Source of the DNA: Bradyrhizobium diazoefficiens
Lineage (GTDB): Bacteria > Pseudomonadota > Alphaproteobacteria > Rhizobiales > Xanthobacteraceae
Reading direction: 5' to 3'
Length of the DNA: 64,000 nt
NCBI RefSeq assembly: GCF_016616425.1
Contig: NZ_CP067101.1
Coordinates: 1,240,001 to 1,304,000 of the forward strand
The stretch's first letter is position 1. Every line of letters starts with the position of its first letter. Below, piece by piece: positions 1 through 8,196 of the stretch. The notes below the pieces were generated by a model that was not told where the DNA came from, made no database searches, and saw only the letters and a program-made list of their open reading frames with translations. Position numbers and translations under genes: made by a program.

Positions 1-45
1 TGCGCTTGCGGGAGAGGGCGCAGTTCGGCCGGAGCGCGATTCCGC

Positions 46-1053
46 TCACATCGCCGCCTGCTTCCCCAAGCTCTCGCGCACTTCGGCGGCGATCTCGAAT
101 GAACGCAGCCGCGCCGTGTGGTCGTAGATCTGTCCCGTCGTCATCAATTCGTTCGCGCCGGTCTCGGCAATCAGCGCCTTCAGCCTCGCTTCGACCAGAT
201 CGGGCGTGCCGACCGCGGAGCAGGACAGCGCCTGTCCGACGCCGACCTTCTCCGCCGGCGACCATAGCGCGTCCATGTCGTCCACCGGCGGCGGCAGCGG
301 GCCGGGCGTGCCGCGGCGCAGGTTGATGAATTGCTGCTGCAGTGAGGAAAACATCCGCCGTGCCTCCTCATCGCTGTCGGCAGCGAACACGTTGACGCCG
401 ACCATCGCATAGGGCTTGTCGAGCTGCGCTGACGGCTCGAAGCGCGCGCGATATTCGCGCAGCGCCGGCATCATCATCTGCGGCGCGAAATGCGAGGCGA
501 AGGCGAACGGCAGGCCGAGCATGGCGGCGAGCTGCGCGCCAAAGGTGCTCGATCCCAGGATCCAGAGCGGCACCTTGGTCCCCATGCCGGGCACGGCGCG
601 GATCGGCTGGTTCGGCTGCACATCGCCGAGCAGCGCCTGCAATTCCAGCACGTCATGCGGAAAGTTCTCGGCAGCCGTGGCAAGATCGCGCCGCAGCGCC
701 CGCGCAGTGAACTGGTCGGTGCCCGGCGCCCGCCCGAGCCCGAGATCGATCCGCCCGGGATAAAGCGATTCCAGCGTGCCGAACTGCTCGGCGATGATGA
801 GCGGCGAATGGTTCGGCAGCATGATCCCACCGGAGCCGACGCGGATCGTCCTGGTGCCGGCCGCGATGTGGCCGATCACCACCGAGGTCGCTGCACTCGC
901 GATACCGGTCATGTTGTGATGCTCGGCCAGCCAGAACCGCTTGTAGCTCCAGGCTTCCGCATGCCGGGCGAGATCGAGCGAGTTGCGGAACGCCTGTGCG
1001 GCGTCGCCACCTTGGCGGATGGGCGCAAGGTCGAGGATGGAGAACGGGATCAT
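46..1053 (-). CDS. LLM-class flavin-dependent oxidoreductase (luciferase-like)
   Basis: A 335-residue protein of the bacterial luciferase-like monooxygenase fold, expected to use reduced flavin on an unknown substrate in the cytoplasm. The start of strand one ([11 protein letters not shown]), the AEHHNM motif and the [11 protein letters not shown] segment are typical of the single-component 'group 1' luciferase family oxidoreductases. I start at the ATG ending at 1053 because homologues begin with this M-I-P-F segment; the open frame runs a further 36 codons upstream with no family resemblance. It is divergent from the membrane-protein gene at 1219. The physiological substrate cannot be deduced. 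Confidence 0.88.
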   Translation of the reverse strand: MIPFSILDLAPIRQGGDAAQAFRNSLDLARHAEAWSYKRFWLAEHHNMTGIASAATSVVIGHIAAGTRTIRVGSGGIMLPNHSPLIIAEQFGTLESLYPGRIDLGLGRAPGTDQFTARALRRDLATAAENFPHDVLELQALLGDVQPNQPIRAVPGMGTKVPLWILGSSTFGAQLAAMLGLPFAFASHFAPQMMMPALREYRARFEPSAQLDKPYAMVGVNVFAADSDEEARRMFSSLQQQFINLRRGTPGPLPPPVDDMDALWSPAEKVGVGQALSCSAVGTPDLVEARLKALIAETGANELMTTGQIYDHTARLRSFEIAAEVRESLGKQAAM

Positions 1054-1218
1054 GGGCGCCGTCCGAGTGGGGTGCGGGATGCACTGCGGCACCCTATGTA
1101 GGAAGCAGCTTGCAGGATAGGTAGAGCACTTGCGAAAGCCATCCTGTTCGTCATCAAACAACTTGTTTTGCTCCGCTCGACCGATCCGACGAGCTGCGCG
1201 ACAGGATTGGATGCACCG

Positions 1219-1692
1219 ATGAACCGCTCAAATGCCTTATCTGCTCAGAACATCGCATTTTTCATCGCTCTTCTCGCCACGGCGCTGGCGTTGGGAGGCG
1301 CACTGGCGCATGCGCTGGAGTTGCCCAACAAGATCGGCATGTCGCGTGAGAATTACTTCGTCGTGCAGCGTGCCTATGATGGCTGGAATCGGCTGGCGTA
1401 TCTGCTTGCCGTCGAGCTTGCCGGCATGCTGTCCGTGATCTGGCTATATCGCGCCGAGCCCCGTGTGCTGTGGTCGGCGCTGGCGGCGCTCGTCTGTCTC
1501 TTCGCTGCCCAGGCGATCTTCTGGATTTGGACGTTTCCGGCCAATCAGGCGACCTCCAACTGGACGATCCAACCGGACAATTGGGAGCGTTTGCGCCATG
1601 AATGGGAATACTCACATTTCTTCGGCGCGCTGTTCCAGACACTTGCCATGACGGCCTTGATCATCGCCGTGCTGCGCCGAGGCGGAACTTGA
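1219..1692 (+). CDS. Small integral membrane protein, unknown function
   Basis: A 157-residue protein with about four hydrophobic segments: residues 10-30, 60-75, 80-105 and 130-150. A polar loop lies between segments 1 and 2 and another ([20 protein letters not shown]) before the last. This layout resembles small four-helix membrane proteins of the DUF1772/anthrone-oxygenase type, but I cannot assign it firmly. The ATG at 1219 is preferred over an in-frame upstream start because the upstream 17 codons look non-coding. The next gene, a cyclic-nucleotide-binding protein, starts 97 bases downstream on the same strand. Confidence 0.65.
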   Translation: MNRSNALSAQNIAFFIALLATALALGGALAHALELPNKIGMSRENYFVVQRAYDGWNRLAYLLAVELAGMLSVIWLYRAEPRVLWSALAALVCLFAAQAIFWIWTFPANQATSNWTIQPDNWERLRHEWEYSHFFGALFQTLAMTALIIAVLRRGGT

Positions 1693-1789
1693 AACAAACG
1701 CCGGGCCGCATCTTCAAGCACGTCAGGCGTCATCAGGGCCGATGGCCGCTCTCCTTGCCGCAGTTAGCGATGGAGCGTATCCTCGCGCA

Positions 1790-2257
1790 ATGACTGTCAG
1801 CGCTCCCGATCTGAAAGCATTCCTGCTCGCGACGCCGTTCTTCGGTGGTCTTTCGGACCCAAGCCTCGACTTCCTGACGTCGATGCTGGTCGAGCGCCGC
1901 TTTGATGCCAACGCGATCGTCGTGGCGGAAGGCGAGCCGGGACGCTCGATGTTCATCGTCAGATCCGGCCGGCTGGCGGTGAGCAAACGGGCGGATTCGG
2001 GAAGCGTCATCCCGATTTCGCGCCTGGAGCCCGGTGATTTCTTCGGCGAGATGACGCTGATTGAAATGCAAAGCCGCTCGGCGACCGTGGTCGCGGAGAG
2101 GCCGACGGTGCTGTACGAGCTGACGGCCCAAAAGCTCTACGCCTGCTACAAGGCCGACATCCACGCCTATGTGATCGTCCTGCAGAACGTCAATCGCGAG
2201 CTTTGCCGGCGGCTGCGCCGTGCCGACGATCGCTTTGCCAAAGCGCGATGCGATTAG
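1790..2257 (+). CDS. Cyclic-nucleotide-binding domain protein (single CNBD)
   Basis: A 155-residue protein that is essentially one cNMP-binding beta-barrel of the Crp/Fnr sensor type. The core GEPGRSMFIVRSGRLAV and the phosphate-binding cassette LEPGDFFGEMTLIE...SRSATVVA are clear. No DNA-binding helix-turn-helix follows; the protein ends after a helical tail (NRELCRRLRRAD), so it is probably a sensor or regulatory module and not a transcription factor. The stop codon and last few residues lie inside an intergenic palindromic repeat (2241-2365), so the C-terminus may have been set by insertion of that repeat. dusA converges from the other side. Confidence 0.85.
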   Translation: MTVSAPDLKAFLLATPFFGGLSDPSLDFLTSMLVERRFDANAIVVAEGEPGRSMFIVRSGRLAVSKRADSGSVIPISRLEPGDFFGEMTLIEMQSRSATVVAERPTVLYELTAQKLYACYKADIHAYVIVLQNVNRELCRRLRRADDRFAKARCD

Positions 2258-2365
2258 GATGAATCATCGCGCTTCAGGTTGTCGTTCAAGCAGGATCTCC
2301 GCGCAAACGCGTTCCGCGTCTGTCGCGAGGGAAAACCGCTGCGCACCCTTCCGGATCATGCGTTA
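2241..2365. repeat. Palindromic intergenic repeat, family 1, copy 1
   Basis: The element opens with a perfect 10-bp inverted repeat, AAGCGCGATG at 2241-2250 and its complement at 2265-2274, and ends with TTCCGGATCATGCGTTAA. Diverged copies occur at 7967-8068, 15542-15670 and (half-length) 18126-18174. It supplies the stop codons of both convergent neighbours: TAG of the CNBD gene and TAA of dusA. It may double as a two-way terminator. Confidence 0.8.
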
Positions 2366-3340
2366 AGCAGCCTCTCTGAGCGCGAGTTTGGCAATCGCAT
2401 CTCTCAGGACATCGACGCTTGCCCCCGGCCGCGTACCGTTCTCGGCAAGATGGCGACGGAAGGCCCGCGCGCCCGGCACGGCGTGGAATGCACCGACGAA
2501 ATGCCGCGTGATGGCGTGCAGCCGCGTGCCGCGCGCGAGTTGCTGCTCGATGTAGGGCATCATCGCCTCGAGCGCGTCCTGCATCGTCGCATGCGGCGCG
2601 GCCTCGCCAAAGATGCTCCGATCGACAGAGAGGAGCCGCCACGGCTCCTGATAGGCGGCGCGGCCGAGCATCGCACCGTCGACATGCTCGAGATGCGCCT
2701 TCGCCTCGTCGATCCCGGGGATGCCGCCATTGATGATGACGGGCACGCCGGGCAACGCGCGCTTGAGGCGATAGACGCGATCATAGTCGAGCGGCGGGAT
2801 GTCGCGGTTTTCCTTCGGCGACAGGCCGTTGAGCCAGGCTTTTCGGGCGTGCACGATCAGTGCGTCACAGCCGGACGCGACCGCAGCGCGCGCAAGCGCG
2901 TCGAGTGCGATTTCCGGATCCTGGTCGTCGATGCCGATGCGGCACTTCACCGTGACGGGAACGGCGACCGCAGCCTTCATCGCCGCGACGGATCGCGCCA
3001 CCAGCTCCGGCTCGGCCATCAGGCAGGCGCCGAAGCGGCCGTCCTTCACGCGATCGGACGGACAGCCGACATTGAGGTTGATCTCGTCATAGCCGAACGC
3101 TTCGCCGATCCGCGCGGCCTCGGCGAGATCTTGCGGATCCGAGCCCCCGAGCTGAAGCGCCACGGGATGCTCGATCGCATCGAACCCGAGCAGCCGCGTC
3201 CGGTCGCCATGAATGATGGCGCCCGTCGTCAGCATCTCCGTATAAAGCAGCGCCCGCCGCGTCAGATGACGGTGGAACACCCGGCAATGCCGGTCCGTCC
3301 AGTCCATCATCGGCGCGACAGAAAAGCGGTAATCTAACAT
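2363..3340 (-). CDS. dusA: tRNA-dihydrouridine(20/20a) synthase DusA
   Basis: FMN-dependent enzyme that reduces uridine to dihydrouridine in the D-loop of tRNA. The 325-residue protein shows the DusA opening YRFSVAPMMDWTDRHCR, the active-site segment NLNVGCPSDRV with its catalytic cysteine, the KCRIGID and HARKAWL motifs, and the phosphate-binding region IINGGI. The first codons upstream of the YRFSVAPMMD segment come from an integrated element: the 39-bp repeat at 3293-3331 recurs at 6994-7032. The start at 3340 (M-L-D-Y-R-F) lies just inside the element; an in-frame start at 3394 would add 18 unrelated residues. So the gene has been kept intact but given a foreign start region and probably a foreign promoter. 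Confidence 0.95.
   Translation of the reverse strand: MLDYRFSVAPMMDWTDRHCRVFHRHLTRRALLYTEMLTTGAIIHGDRTRLLGFDAIEHPVALQLGGSDPQDLAEAARIGEAFGYDEINLNVGCPSDRVKDGRFGACLMAEPELVARSVAAMKAAVAVPVTVKCRIGIDDQDPEIALDALARAAVASGCDALIVHARKAWLNGLSPKENRDIPPLDYDRVYRLKRALPGVPVIINGGIPGIDEAKAHLEHVDGAMLGRAAYQEPWRLLSVDRSIFGEAAPHATMQDALEAMMPYIEQQLARGTRLHAITRHFVGAFHAVPGARAFRRHLAENGTRPGASVDVLRDAIAKLALREAA
3293..3331. repeat. dusA attachment site, dusA-proximal copy
   Basis: A 39-bp stretch inside the 5' coding region of dusA (the YRFSVAPMMDWTD codons). It is repeated in the same orientation at 6994-7032 with a single mismatch (3299 C versus 7000 T). The two copies bracket the primase-helicase and toxin-antitoxin genes, which is the expected product of site-specific integration into dusA. 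The 5' end of dusA is an established target for integrative elements. Confidence 0.9.
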
Positions 3341-3485
3341 GTTGTTTTCATTGATCGTAGATTGAGTCGGTCCAACCGATTTGTGGGCCGACAAATGATC
3401 GAGGGAATAGACCTAAAGCATTTTGCTTTCTTTTCAACGGCTTGATCCGACCACTCGATTATTTTCGCTTATTTCAGCCTTGCTC

Positions 3486-3525
3486 GGTACTGCACGGCAG
3501 TACCAAAATCCCCGCGCAGTACTGC
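3486..3525. other. Cluster of GTACTGC/GCAGTAC motifs inside the dusA element
   Basis: A perfect 8-bp stem with 3-nt loop (GGTACTGC ACG GCAGTACC, 3486-3504) is followed by the palindrome GCAGTACTGC (3516-3525). The 13-mer GGTACTGCACGGC occurs here (3486-3498) and again in the same orientation near the other end of the element (6932-6944). This could be a protein-binding site for recombination, or a terminator for the primase-helicase gene that ends at 3636. Both readings are inference. Confidence 0.55.
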
Positions 3526-3635
3526 CCGTCAACAAAGTGTTTTGCCGATGTCAACTGCGCCGGATCGTCGAATTCGAAATGGGAATGGCACTGCCATGAT
3601 GCAGACGCCTGATCGGTCAGCGACCCGCTCGAATC

Positions 3636-6113
3636 TTATGCGGGTTCGCTCGGCGCAACTGCCCGATCAGAAAACAGATCACGCGCATCCAATACCTGGT
3701 AGCCTATCGCTTGATAGCCAACCTGGCGTTTCGCAGCCATGCGGGCCAGAACCGGCACTCTCATGTCGGCATAGTCGTAAATGGTCACCTCGCGCTTGGC
3801 ATCGTTGAGACGATGCAACCGGCCGGCATACTGGGCGAGCGTGCCTTTCCAAGCGATCGGCATGGTAAGAAAGAGGGTATCGAGGCGGGAATCATCGAAG
3901 CCCTCGCCAAGGTAACGTCCGGTCGCGACAATGACACGCTCTTCGGCTTGGGGAATTGCTGCGAGTCGCGCGGCAACGTCGCGGCGCTGCTTTTCGCTTT
4001 GGCCGCCGCGCAATACGACGACATGCCTTGCGAAACGCTCAAGACGCTTCGCGATGATCTCCAAGTGGGCGGTACGTTCCGTTATCACGAGGGGTGATCT
4101 ACCCGCTTCCAGTGCATGCAAGACATCGTCGAATATTAGATCATTGCGTGCTTCATCGGCGACCATTCTATTGAAAACATCCTGGATGGACGGAGCAGAA
4201 GCGTCGAATGTCGCTTGAATTTGGAAGCTGGTATCCCTGATCCGCACCACGTGATCGAATGGTCGCTTGGCTGCCTCGGATCGAGCATCCACTCGATGGC
4301 GGACGGGACCAGATTGCATAACGATAATCGGGTGATGTCCGTCTTTTCGCGTAACCGTTGCCGACAGGCCGAGGACATAGCGGGCCTTGCTGCGGCGCGC
4401 GACCAATTCGAAGCTTACAGCCGACAGATGGTGGCATTCATCGACGACGAGATGCCCATAATTGCCGACGATATCATCGACTTCGCCCTTGCGAACCAGG
4501 CTCTGGATCAACGCGACGTCGACCTGGCCCTTCGGTTTGCGACGACCGCCGCCGATCATGCCGATCGCGTCATGCGGCATATTTGAGAACGCCGTGAGCC
4601 TTTCGATCCATTGATCCATGAGTTGACGGCGATGAACAAGCACCAAGGTATTCCGGCCCCGTTCGGCCATCATCCGGATTGCTAAGATCGTCTTGCCGAA
4701 CGCCGTCGTTGCTGCGAGCACGCCGGTATCATGCGGCAACAGGGCTGTGATCGCGGTTTCCTGATCGGGGCGCAATGCGCCGGTGAAGGCAAATGGGATC
4801 GCCGTACCGGAAAAACGGCAATCTTCGATCGTTACTGTAATTCCAAATGAGGCAAGCAGATCTAGTATGGCATCGAAGCACCCGCGAGGCAGCGCAACGT
4901 GTTGGCTGGTCAACTCTGCGCAAGAGATGATCCGGGGCTTGTCATGGGTCGATCGGCGCATTGCTTGTGCGGCATAAAATTCGGGATTCTGGAACGCTGC
5001 CAGGCTGATCAGGCGCGCGATCAGCGAAGGTGGCAGTGCATGACGCGGGAGGTAGATCTGGTCCGCCTGTACGGCAGTGATCGCGGCCGGCAATGGTTCG
5101 CGGATTGCTGGCGGCGTCTGTCGCCGCGACGGCGGTGCTAGCCACGGTTCTTCGTCTTCATCAGCGAGAGGAATACGCACGCCCAGAATTTTTCCAGATG
5201 CACTTGCTTCCTCGACCAGATGTTCCACCTTTGCTCGCGGCATAGATGCAATCGCGGACAGGAAGGCCCACTGATCCGGATACGGCGAACAAGAATCGTC
5301 GATGAACTCGCTGTTGCCAGAACTTCGCGCGAGCCCCTGAAGAGGCAGGGCAATCAGGTTGCCGAAGCCACCCGTCGGCATGACGTCCTGGCTCGGAAAA
5401 AACCGATCGTAGGATCCGAATCCGATATCGGGGACGTGTTCCATCGTGTCGGTAATCAGGAAGGCCCCGAGACGACGCGCCAATGCCGCTGAGATCGGCT
5501 CGTCGAAAAAGATCCAGGCGTGAGCACCGTTTCCGGATCGGGATCGCTCGATGGCAACAGGTATCCCATGACGCTCGCAAGCGTCCCTAAACGCAAAGGC
5601 ATCCCTCCGCCAATCCTCTTCGTCGAAATCTGCGGCCAGGAACGAACAGGTGTTGTCCGCAAGCATCGGATAGACGCCCATGACAAACGCGGCGCCGTTC
5701 TGGTCGGTCCCGCGTAGATGACGTTCGATTGCCACGTCGTCTACGGGCAGGAATGCCTGATTTGGACATGCTGAACACCTGACTCTCGGTTTTTCGCAAA
5801 TTCCACGGCGCCATTCATTCGCGCAGGCGGGTGCGTAACCGCTCCGCCCGGTCGTACGGTTCTCCCAACGAACAGGGTAGAGATCCGAGCGGCCGCGGAA
5901 GAGTCCACGAAAAAGGGCAAGCTTCTTTTCGACTGGCGAATTCCGGTCCGTGGGATCGCGAGCATTTCTCGAAGGGACCACCTTCATAAGCTCGGTCTCC
6001 TCACTCTGCATCGATCGTAGAGTGTTGATCTCGGCTACGACGTCCGCACGCTCGTGCTCCAGCGCGGCGAGCCGGGCCATGAGTTCAGTAATTCTGGCGT
6101 CTGTTTGCTTCAT
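3636..6113 (-). CDS. TOTE-type primase-polymerase fused to DEAD/DEAH superfamily 2 helicase
   Basis: An 825-residue two-part protein. Residues 1-40 look like a short coiled coil. Residues 60-300 form an archaeo-eukaryotic primase-like (AEP) domain: a cysteine cluster (C97, C106, C113, C116), the metal-binding AADFD (about 160-164) and GNGAHAWIFFDEP with H198. Residues 440-790 form a superfamily 2 helicase: Walker A ATTAFGKT (468-475), DECHH (558-562), SAT (584-586) and QYAGRLHR (761-768). This architecture matches what I know as the primase-helicase of predicted TOTE conflict systems. It sits inside the dusA element, divergent from the toxin-antitoxin pair. I see no partner nuclease in the element, so its mode of action is unknown; replication of the element is an alternative role. 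Confidence 0.82.
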   Translation of the reverse strand: MKQTDARITELMARLAALEHERADVVAEINTLRSMQSEETELMKVVPSRNARDPTDRNSPVEKKLALFRGLFRGRSDLYPVRWENRTTGRSGYAPACANEWRRGICEKPRVRCSACPNQAFLPVDDVAIERHLRGTDQNGAAFVMGVYPMLADNTCSFLAADFDEEDWRRDAFAFRDACERHGIPVAIERSRSGNGAHAWIFFDEPISAALARRLGAFLITDTMEHVPDIGFGSYDRFFPSQDVMPTGGFGNLIALPLQGLARSSGNSEFIDDSCSPYPDQWAFLSAIASMPRAKVEHLVEEASASGKILGVRIPLADEDEEPWLAPPSRRQTPPAIREPLPAAITAVQADQIYLPRHALPPSLIARLISLAAFQNPEFYAAQAMRRSTHDKPRIISCAELTSQHVALPRGCFDAILDLLASFGITVTIEDCRFSGTAIPFAFTGALRPDQETAITALLPHDTGVLAATTAFGKTILAIRMMAERGRNTLVLVHRRQLMDQWIERLTAFSNMPHDAIGMIGGGRRKPKGQVDVALIQSLVRKGEVDDIVGNYGHLVVDECHHLSAVSFELVARRSKARYVLGLSATVTRKDGHHPIIVMQSGPVRHRVDARSEAAKRPFDHVVRIRDTSFQIQATFDASAPSIQDVFNRMVADEARNDLIFDDVLHALEAGRSPLVITERTAHLEIIAKRLERFARHVVVLRGGQSEKQRRDVAARLAAIPQAEERVIVATGRYLGEGFDDSRLDTLFLTMPIAWKGTLAQYAGRLHRLNDAKREVTIYDYADMRVPVLARMAAKRQVGYQAIGYQVLDARDLFSDRAVAPSEPA

Positions 6114-6252
6114 CGCGAAGATTGTCTTGCGCCGTCTATTCTCCCGAACAATACCAATCCTGAAGGAGCGATTTAACTCAAAGATCGTTACGCCGTTGCC
6201 TCGGCTGGTCTCTGCAGCGGTCGTCGAAAGGCGGCGAAAGGAGTTGCCGGCC

Positions 6253-6270
6253 TATACAAAATTTTGTATA
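6253..6270. promoter_or_regulatory. Perfect 18-bp palindrome, likely operator of the toxin-antitoxin operon
   Basis: TATACAAAATTTTGTATA is a perfect inverted repeat 9 bases before the toxin start at 6280, in the 166-base gap divergent from the primase-helicase. Type II toxin-antitoxin operons are usually repressed by the antitoxin binding such palindromes over the promoter, and the A+T content stands out from the surroundings. Assignment as operator is inference from position and symmetry. Confidence 0.65.
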
Positions 6271-6279
6271 TTCAATCTG

Positions 6280-6618
6280 ATGACTGATCTCAAGCCGGTC
6301 GAGTTCCGAGGCAGCGCACTCGACGATTTGCGTGCGTTTCCGCAAGCGGCCCGGCGCGACGCGGGACATCAGCTCGATCAAGTCCAGCGCGGGCGCGAGC
6401 CGGACGACTGGAGGCCCATGAATACGGTCGGCCGAGGGGTGCGGGAAATTCGGATTCGCGATGCGACGGGAATATTCAGAGTGCTGTATGTGGCGAAGTT
6501 CGACGACGCCGTCTACGTGCTGCATTGTTTCCAGAAAAAGACGCAGAAAACGAGCAAAGCGGATCTGAACCTGGGCGCGCAGCGTTATCGGGATTTGCTA
6601 AAGGAGCTAGGTCAATGA
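6280..6618 (+). CDS. HigB/RelE-like toxin (phage Gp49-like family)
   Basis: A 112-residue protein with the Gp49-like/HigB pattern: KPVEFRGSALDDLRAFP at the start, GVREIRIRD...FRVLYVAKFDDAVYVLHCFQKKTQKT in the centre and a C-terminal helix. The aromatic and basic residues of the VLHCFQKKTQK strand are typical of ribosome-dependent mRNA interferases of this fold. The ATG at 6280 lies just after the palindrome at 6253-6270; longer in-frame starts upstream would run through it. The stop overlaps the antitoxin start (ATGA at 6615-6618). Toxin-first order is characteristic of higBA-type operons. Confidence 0.88.
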   Translation: MTDLKPVEFRGSALDDLRAFPQAARRDAGHQLDQVQRGREPDDWRPMNTVGRGVREIRIRDATGIFRVLYVAKFDDAVYVLHCFQKKTQKTSKADLNLGAQRYRDLLKELGQ

Positions 6619-6896
6619 ACAAGAAACGCTTCGCCAATGTGTGGGACGCAATTGAGGAGACGCCTGCGCAGGCAGAGAACATGAAGCTCCGTTCGGCGTT
6701 GATCATGGCGTTGAAGGATCATATCGCTCGGATAGGGCTGAGCCAGTCGGAGGCTGCCAAGCTGCTTGGTGTTACGCAGCCACGTATCTCCGATCTCATG
6801 CGCGGCAAGATCGAATTGTTTGGCCTCGATACATTGGTCAATATGATCGGAGCTGCCGGCCTGCATGTTGAAATGCGCATCTCGGACGCAGCCTAG
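6615..6896 (+). CDS. HigA-like XRE-family antitoxin
   Basis: A 93-residue protein with a helix-turn-helix in its middle: RIGLSQSEAAKLLGVTQPRISDLMRGK (about residues 38-64), followed by LFGLDTLVNMIGAAGLHVEM, the usual tail of the HTH_37/HigA group. It overlaps the toxin gene by four bases and is certainly translated with it. It should neutralise the toxin and repress the operon through the upstream palindrome. In this small element the pair probably provides post-segregational stability. Confidence 0.9.
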   Translation: MNKKRFANVWDAIEETPAQAENMKLRSALIMALKDHIARIGLSQSEAAKLLGVTQPRISDLMRGKIELFGLDTLVNMIGAAGLHVEMRISDAA

Positions 6897-6931
6897 TCAA
6901 AAACCGCTTGCCGACTGCGGGTACAGCATTT

Positions 6932-6944
6932 GGTACTGCACGGC
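6932..6944. repeat. Sub-terminal 13-bp direct repeat of the dusA element
   Basis: GGTACTGCACGGC here is identical to 3486-3498, in the same orientation. The copies lie about 155 and 50 bases inside the two 39-bp attachment sites. They may be accessory protein-binding sites for excision or integration, but nothing beyond identity and position supports this. Confidence 0.5.
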
Positions 6945-6993
6945 TGACTACGATCCCGTTTAGGTGCTGATCGTGCTTGGCTTTTTGCGCTCA

Positions 6994-7032
6994 GTCCGTT
7001 CAGTCCATCATCGGCGCGACAGAAAAGCGGTA
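6994..7032. repeat. dusA attachment site, distal copy with dusA remnant
   Basis: This matches 3293-3331 in 38 of 39 bases. Read on the minus strand it encodes the start of DusA (YRFSVAPMMD), then a stop codon where dusA has W (TGG to TGA through the single mismatch). In frame upstream a plausible native N-terminus L-E-I-S-A precedes Y-R-F. This is therefore the displaced original 5' end of dusA, left behind by the integration. Confidence 0.88.
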
Positions 7033-8196
7033 CGCCGAAATTTCCAATCTTGCGGCCCGATCTGCAGGGAAGGGGAACGTGTTTCTGGCTCCGGAGATAG
7101 CGCGGCGATCACCCAAGTTCAACCCGGCGTGCCCCTCAAGTGCATGTCAGCGCAGCGGGACGGATAGAACCGGGCCATAACGCGTCGATTTCGTTGTCAG
7201 TTGCCTGCCAATGCGGGTCTCGCTCGCTGACAGCATTGGTCCGTCGGGCAAAACACCGACCTCCCGCGAAACCCCGTCAAGCCCCCTCTCGCAAAAATAT
7301 TCCGCTTTACCGAAATTCGGAATTGCAGTATCAATCCGGGCATCCCGGTCCTGGGAGAGGGGCGATCGTACGTCGCAACGAACGTGGACCGGGGTGCGGT
7401 GGACGCGGCAGTGCCGGGCACGCGAAGGCGGGACCAGGGCGAGGTGAGCCTCGTGAGGTCCTTGCTGCGTGCGACGGACGGCGCTGACGCGTACGGCAAA
7501 ACCATGCGGTCCTGGCTGTCGTTGCTACAGCCAAGCTTTCGCGAAGATGCATCGGCCAACCGGACGCGATGCGTCATCTTTCGCGGGGTGACGGAGGCCA
7601 GAAGGAACTCGGCTCCGGGGAGAACAGGCATAAGCCGTCAACCCATCGCGCAGGGAAGGCCGGGTGTTTTCCGGCCCACCTGTTTTCCGCTTGCGCATTT
7701 GCGTGTGCAAATTCCTGGCGCAGCGGATCATGGGTGCCAGCCGGCATCCGACCTTCCCTGCGCCCTCTTCACTTCAAGAGGGCGATAGCGGAGAGCAAGA
7801 CTCGGGCATTTCAAGCCGCGAGAACGCTGATCTGTGGGTGATTGAAATCGAGGAGAACGATGCGGTCCAGACAGCAGCCCGCCGCCAGCGCACCAAACGG
7901 TATTGCGGGTCGTGTAAGGCCAAAATGGCCCGGCAATCGCGCCAAGGTGCCGCGGACCGCAGGACCTAAAGCGCGATGCGGTGAGGATGAATCATCATCG
8001 CGCTTTAGGTTGTTGTTTAAGCATGATCTTTTCGGAAAACCGCTGCGCACTTTTCCGGATCATGCTTAGGAAAACGCGGTGAGGGACATGTCAAGGGCTC
8101 AAGTCCGGCGGACTGGCAACGAGTTGGTTTGAATATCTTAACCGCCGCCCGGCTATCTTTCGAAACTCAACATTTGGGTACGTTTTGAGCGCGTAC
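7033..8196. other. Gene-poor stretch with two palindromic repeats
   Basis: I see no convincing gene here. The open frames on both strands have arginine- and proline-rich, low-information translations and no recognisable domain. It holds an inverted repeat whose 16-base arms (7648-7663 and 7748-7763, one mismatch) bound a segment of a type I remember as common in Bradyrhizobium, and a full family 1 palindromic element at 7967-8068. Before the dusA element arrived this was probably the upstream region of dusA. Confidence 0.6.
7967..8068. repeat. Palindromic intergenic repeat, family 1, copy 2
   Basis: Two consecutive hairpins. The first has perfect 12-bp arms (TAAAGCGCGATG at 7967-7978 and its complement at 7996-8007). 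The second has 11-bp arms (TAAGCATGATC at 8018-8028 and its complement at 8058-8068). This is the best preserved copy of the family in the window. Confidence 0.85.

Noticed and set aside
7197..7788. Overlapping frames on both strands upstream of the SGNH gene
   Set aside because: Translations are Arg/Pro/Ser-rich and lack any family feature; part of the region is a palindromic repeat.
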